Assembly (NCBI GenBank): GCA_028023455.1
Contig: JAQFVV010000286.1
Span: 649,870-713,869 of the forward strand
DNA from: Epiperipatus broadwayi
Taxonomy: Eukaryota; Onychophora; Udeonychophora; Euonychophora; Peripatidae
Length of the DNA: 64,000 bases
Reading direction: 5' to 3'
Below, in pieces: positions 61,094-64,000 of the stretch. The first letter of the stretch is position 1; each line of letters begins with the position of its first letter. A program made the position numbers and the translations under genes. A model generated the notes under the pieces. That model worked only from the letters and a program-made list of their open reading frames with translations. It did not search any database and was not told the DNA's origin.

Positions 61094-61285
61094 GATGAAG
61101 TGGATGGGCATAGCATGTGCCATACTTAGGGATCACTGCCAGAGGCCCTTTTATATGAAGAAATGGATGGGCATAGCATGTGCAGACTTAGGGGTCACCA
61201 CCAGTGGCCTTTTATACGAAGAAAGAATATGCATAGCATGTTCCAAACTTACGGGATCATCACCAGAGGCATATATGAAATAAAT
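61094..61285. repeat. 60-63 bp tandem repeat, three units
   Basis: The block 'gcatagcatgt' recurs at about 61108, 61171 and 61231, each followed by a variant of 'cttaggg-tcac-ccag-ggcc' and 'tatatgaagaa'. Unit lengths (63 and 60) are multiples of three, so one 62-codon frame passes through all three (WMGIACA repeated). With only three diverged units and no context I do not call a gene. Confidence 0.8.
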
Positions 61286-61599
61286 ATGATTCCAGATAGC
61301 TCAACTATCTATGGAATGAGATATAAGAAATCTATGGGTTCAAACTTGTCATAACCCCCAGATTAAAAGATTAAAAGCACATATATATAAAAACACAAAG
61401 ATCAGTTAATGTCAGAAATGCAGTAATGAATGAATGTCACTAATGACATGAGATAAGTTTACTGCTTTAAAATATAAATGCCCCTAGTTTGAATACTATA
61501 ATTTAAACAAATAATATGCTATGCAGTTATAATATATATAGAGAGAAAGAGATTTTACTTAGTAACTAAAATAGTAAAATATTAAAATTTCCCAAATAC

Positions 61600-63287
<1,688 letters not shown>

Positions 63288-63339
63288 ATTTATTATAAGT
63301 TTCCAATTACTTATTAAGTATCTAAGAATATCAAATCAG

Positions 63340-63880
63340 TTAATTTATTCCTGTATTAAATCTATTCCTGGTCAAATCATAAGCATTAAATTCAATACAA
63401 AGAAAATGATATGTAATTATACTTTCTTACTCATTCTATGGTTTTAATTTTCGAATTAATTTTAAAACTGCTTCTGATGAATTATGTGATATAATCAACT
63501 AGTGAATATTGTCTCATCCAAATATGATTAACCAATAAATTTGCATTGTAAATTTGAATGACAATCAAGTAAGTTTACTTATTTTAAATTAATTTAAATG
63601 TTATTAACAAATTTATTTATATATATATACATATGGCAAAAACATTTAAAGTATATGTATATAAGCCAATTATGCTTTAAGCAATAGGTTTACAATTGAC
63701 ATTATCTTCATATTTGAGGTGATATATCAATATCCACTTACTGGATTCAAATAAAAACACATGTTTATGTGATACAAATAATTGTAAAATGTTTATATTT
63801 TCCAAAATAGATGAGAGTTCAAAATATATCTTTTTTTAATACTTCATATAAAAATATAATTAATTGATATATAATATATT
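63340..63880. repeat. Dispersed repeat, copy 2 (with 54700-55195)
   Basis: See 54700-55195. It begins about 50 bp after the long dispersed repeat ends and includes 'ataagcattaaattcaata', 'ctcatccaaatatgattaacc' and 'aaacacatgtttatgt'. Confidence 0.7.
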
Positions 63881-64000
63881 TATACACAAAAATGAATCTA
63901 CTTCTTTATTAATATAAGTAAAAAAATGAATATTTTAAATTAAAACAATAATTTCTATTCTGTAAAATATAAATTCAAACATAGAAAAACATAACTCTCT

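Overview
This is a very AT-rich (roughly three quarters A+T by eye) eukaryotic intergenic region with no host gene that I can support. The transposon types suggest an invertebrate metazoan: an RTE-clade LINE, a Ty3/gypsy LTR element with long LTRs, Penelope-like elements (PLEs) with a GIY-YIG tail, and hammerhead-ribozyme repeats. Long (TA)n and (GATA)n microsatellites fit the same picture. I cannot name the species. Almost everything recognisable is mobile DNA or its remains.

Layout. 95-1743 is a long dispersed repeat whose sister copy lies at 61600-63287. 4781-6190 holds two palindromic (foldback) elements, each with a type I hammerhead ribozyme on the + strand. 9972-11281 is a decayed element with 20-bp terminal inverted repeats and flanking TA. 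13738-15035 has fragments of a short interspersed repeat around a (TA)n tract. 15105-18400 is a nearly full-length RTE LINE, killed by one stop and one frameshift. 19130-20123 has a SINE-like repeat, (TA)n and a third, larger palindrome with another intact-looking hammerhead. 20137-31060 is a complete 10.9-kb Ty3/gypsy element on the - strand, with near-identical 2.14-kb LTRs but several frame breaks. 31205-32019 is a SINE-like repeat running into a 620-bp GATA/GATG/GACA array. 33508-38240 has two full SINE-like copies and, between them, a 3' PLE fragment on the - strand. 41059-41580 is a 106-bp minisatellite. 43964-46182 is a decayed PLE flanked by inverted terminal repeats. 55181-55316 contains two adjacent TA-core hairpins. 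55380-56521 looks like a diverged relative of the gypsy LTR with its polypurine tract.

Main points. First, three palindromic elements each keep one hammerhead core and have lost the opposite-strand core, and there is a compensatory stem I change between two of them. Hammerheads are known from PLEs and small retrozymes; their residence in large palindromes here is the most interesting signal. Second, the gypsy gag frame is broken by a 13-nt stretch identical to the shared end of Illumina adapters, and removing it restores the frame exactly, so at least one break is probably an assembly artefact. Third, several SINE-like copies show a hammerhead-like layout in which the G of GAAA is usually A, as CpG decay would give.
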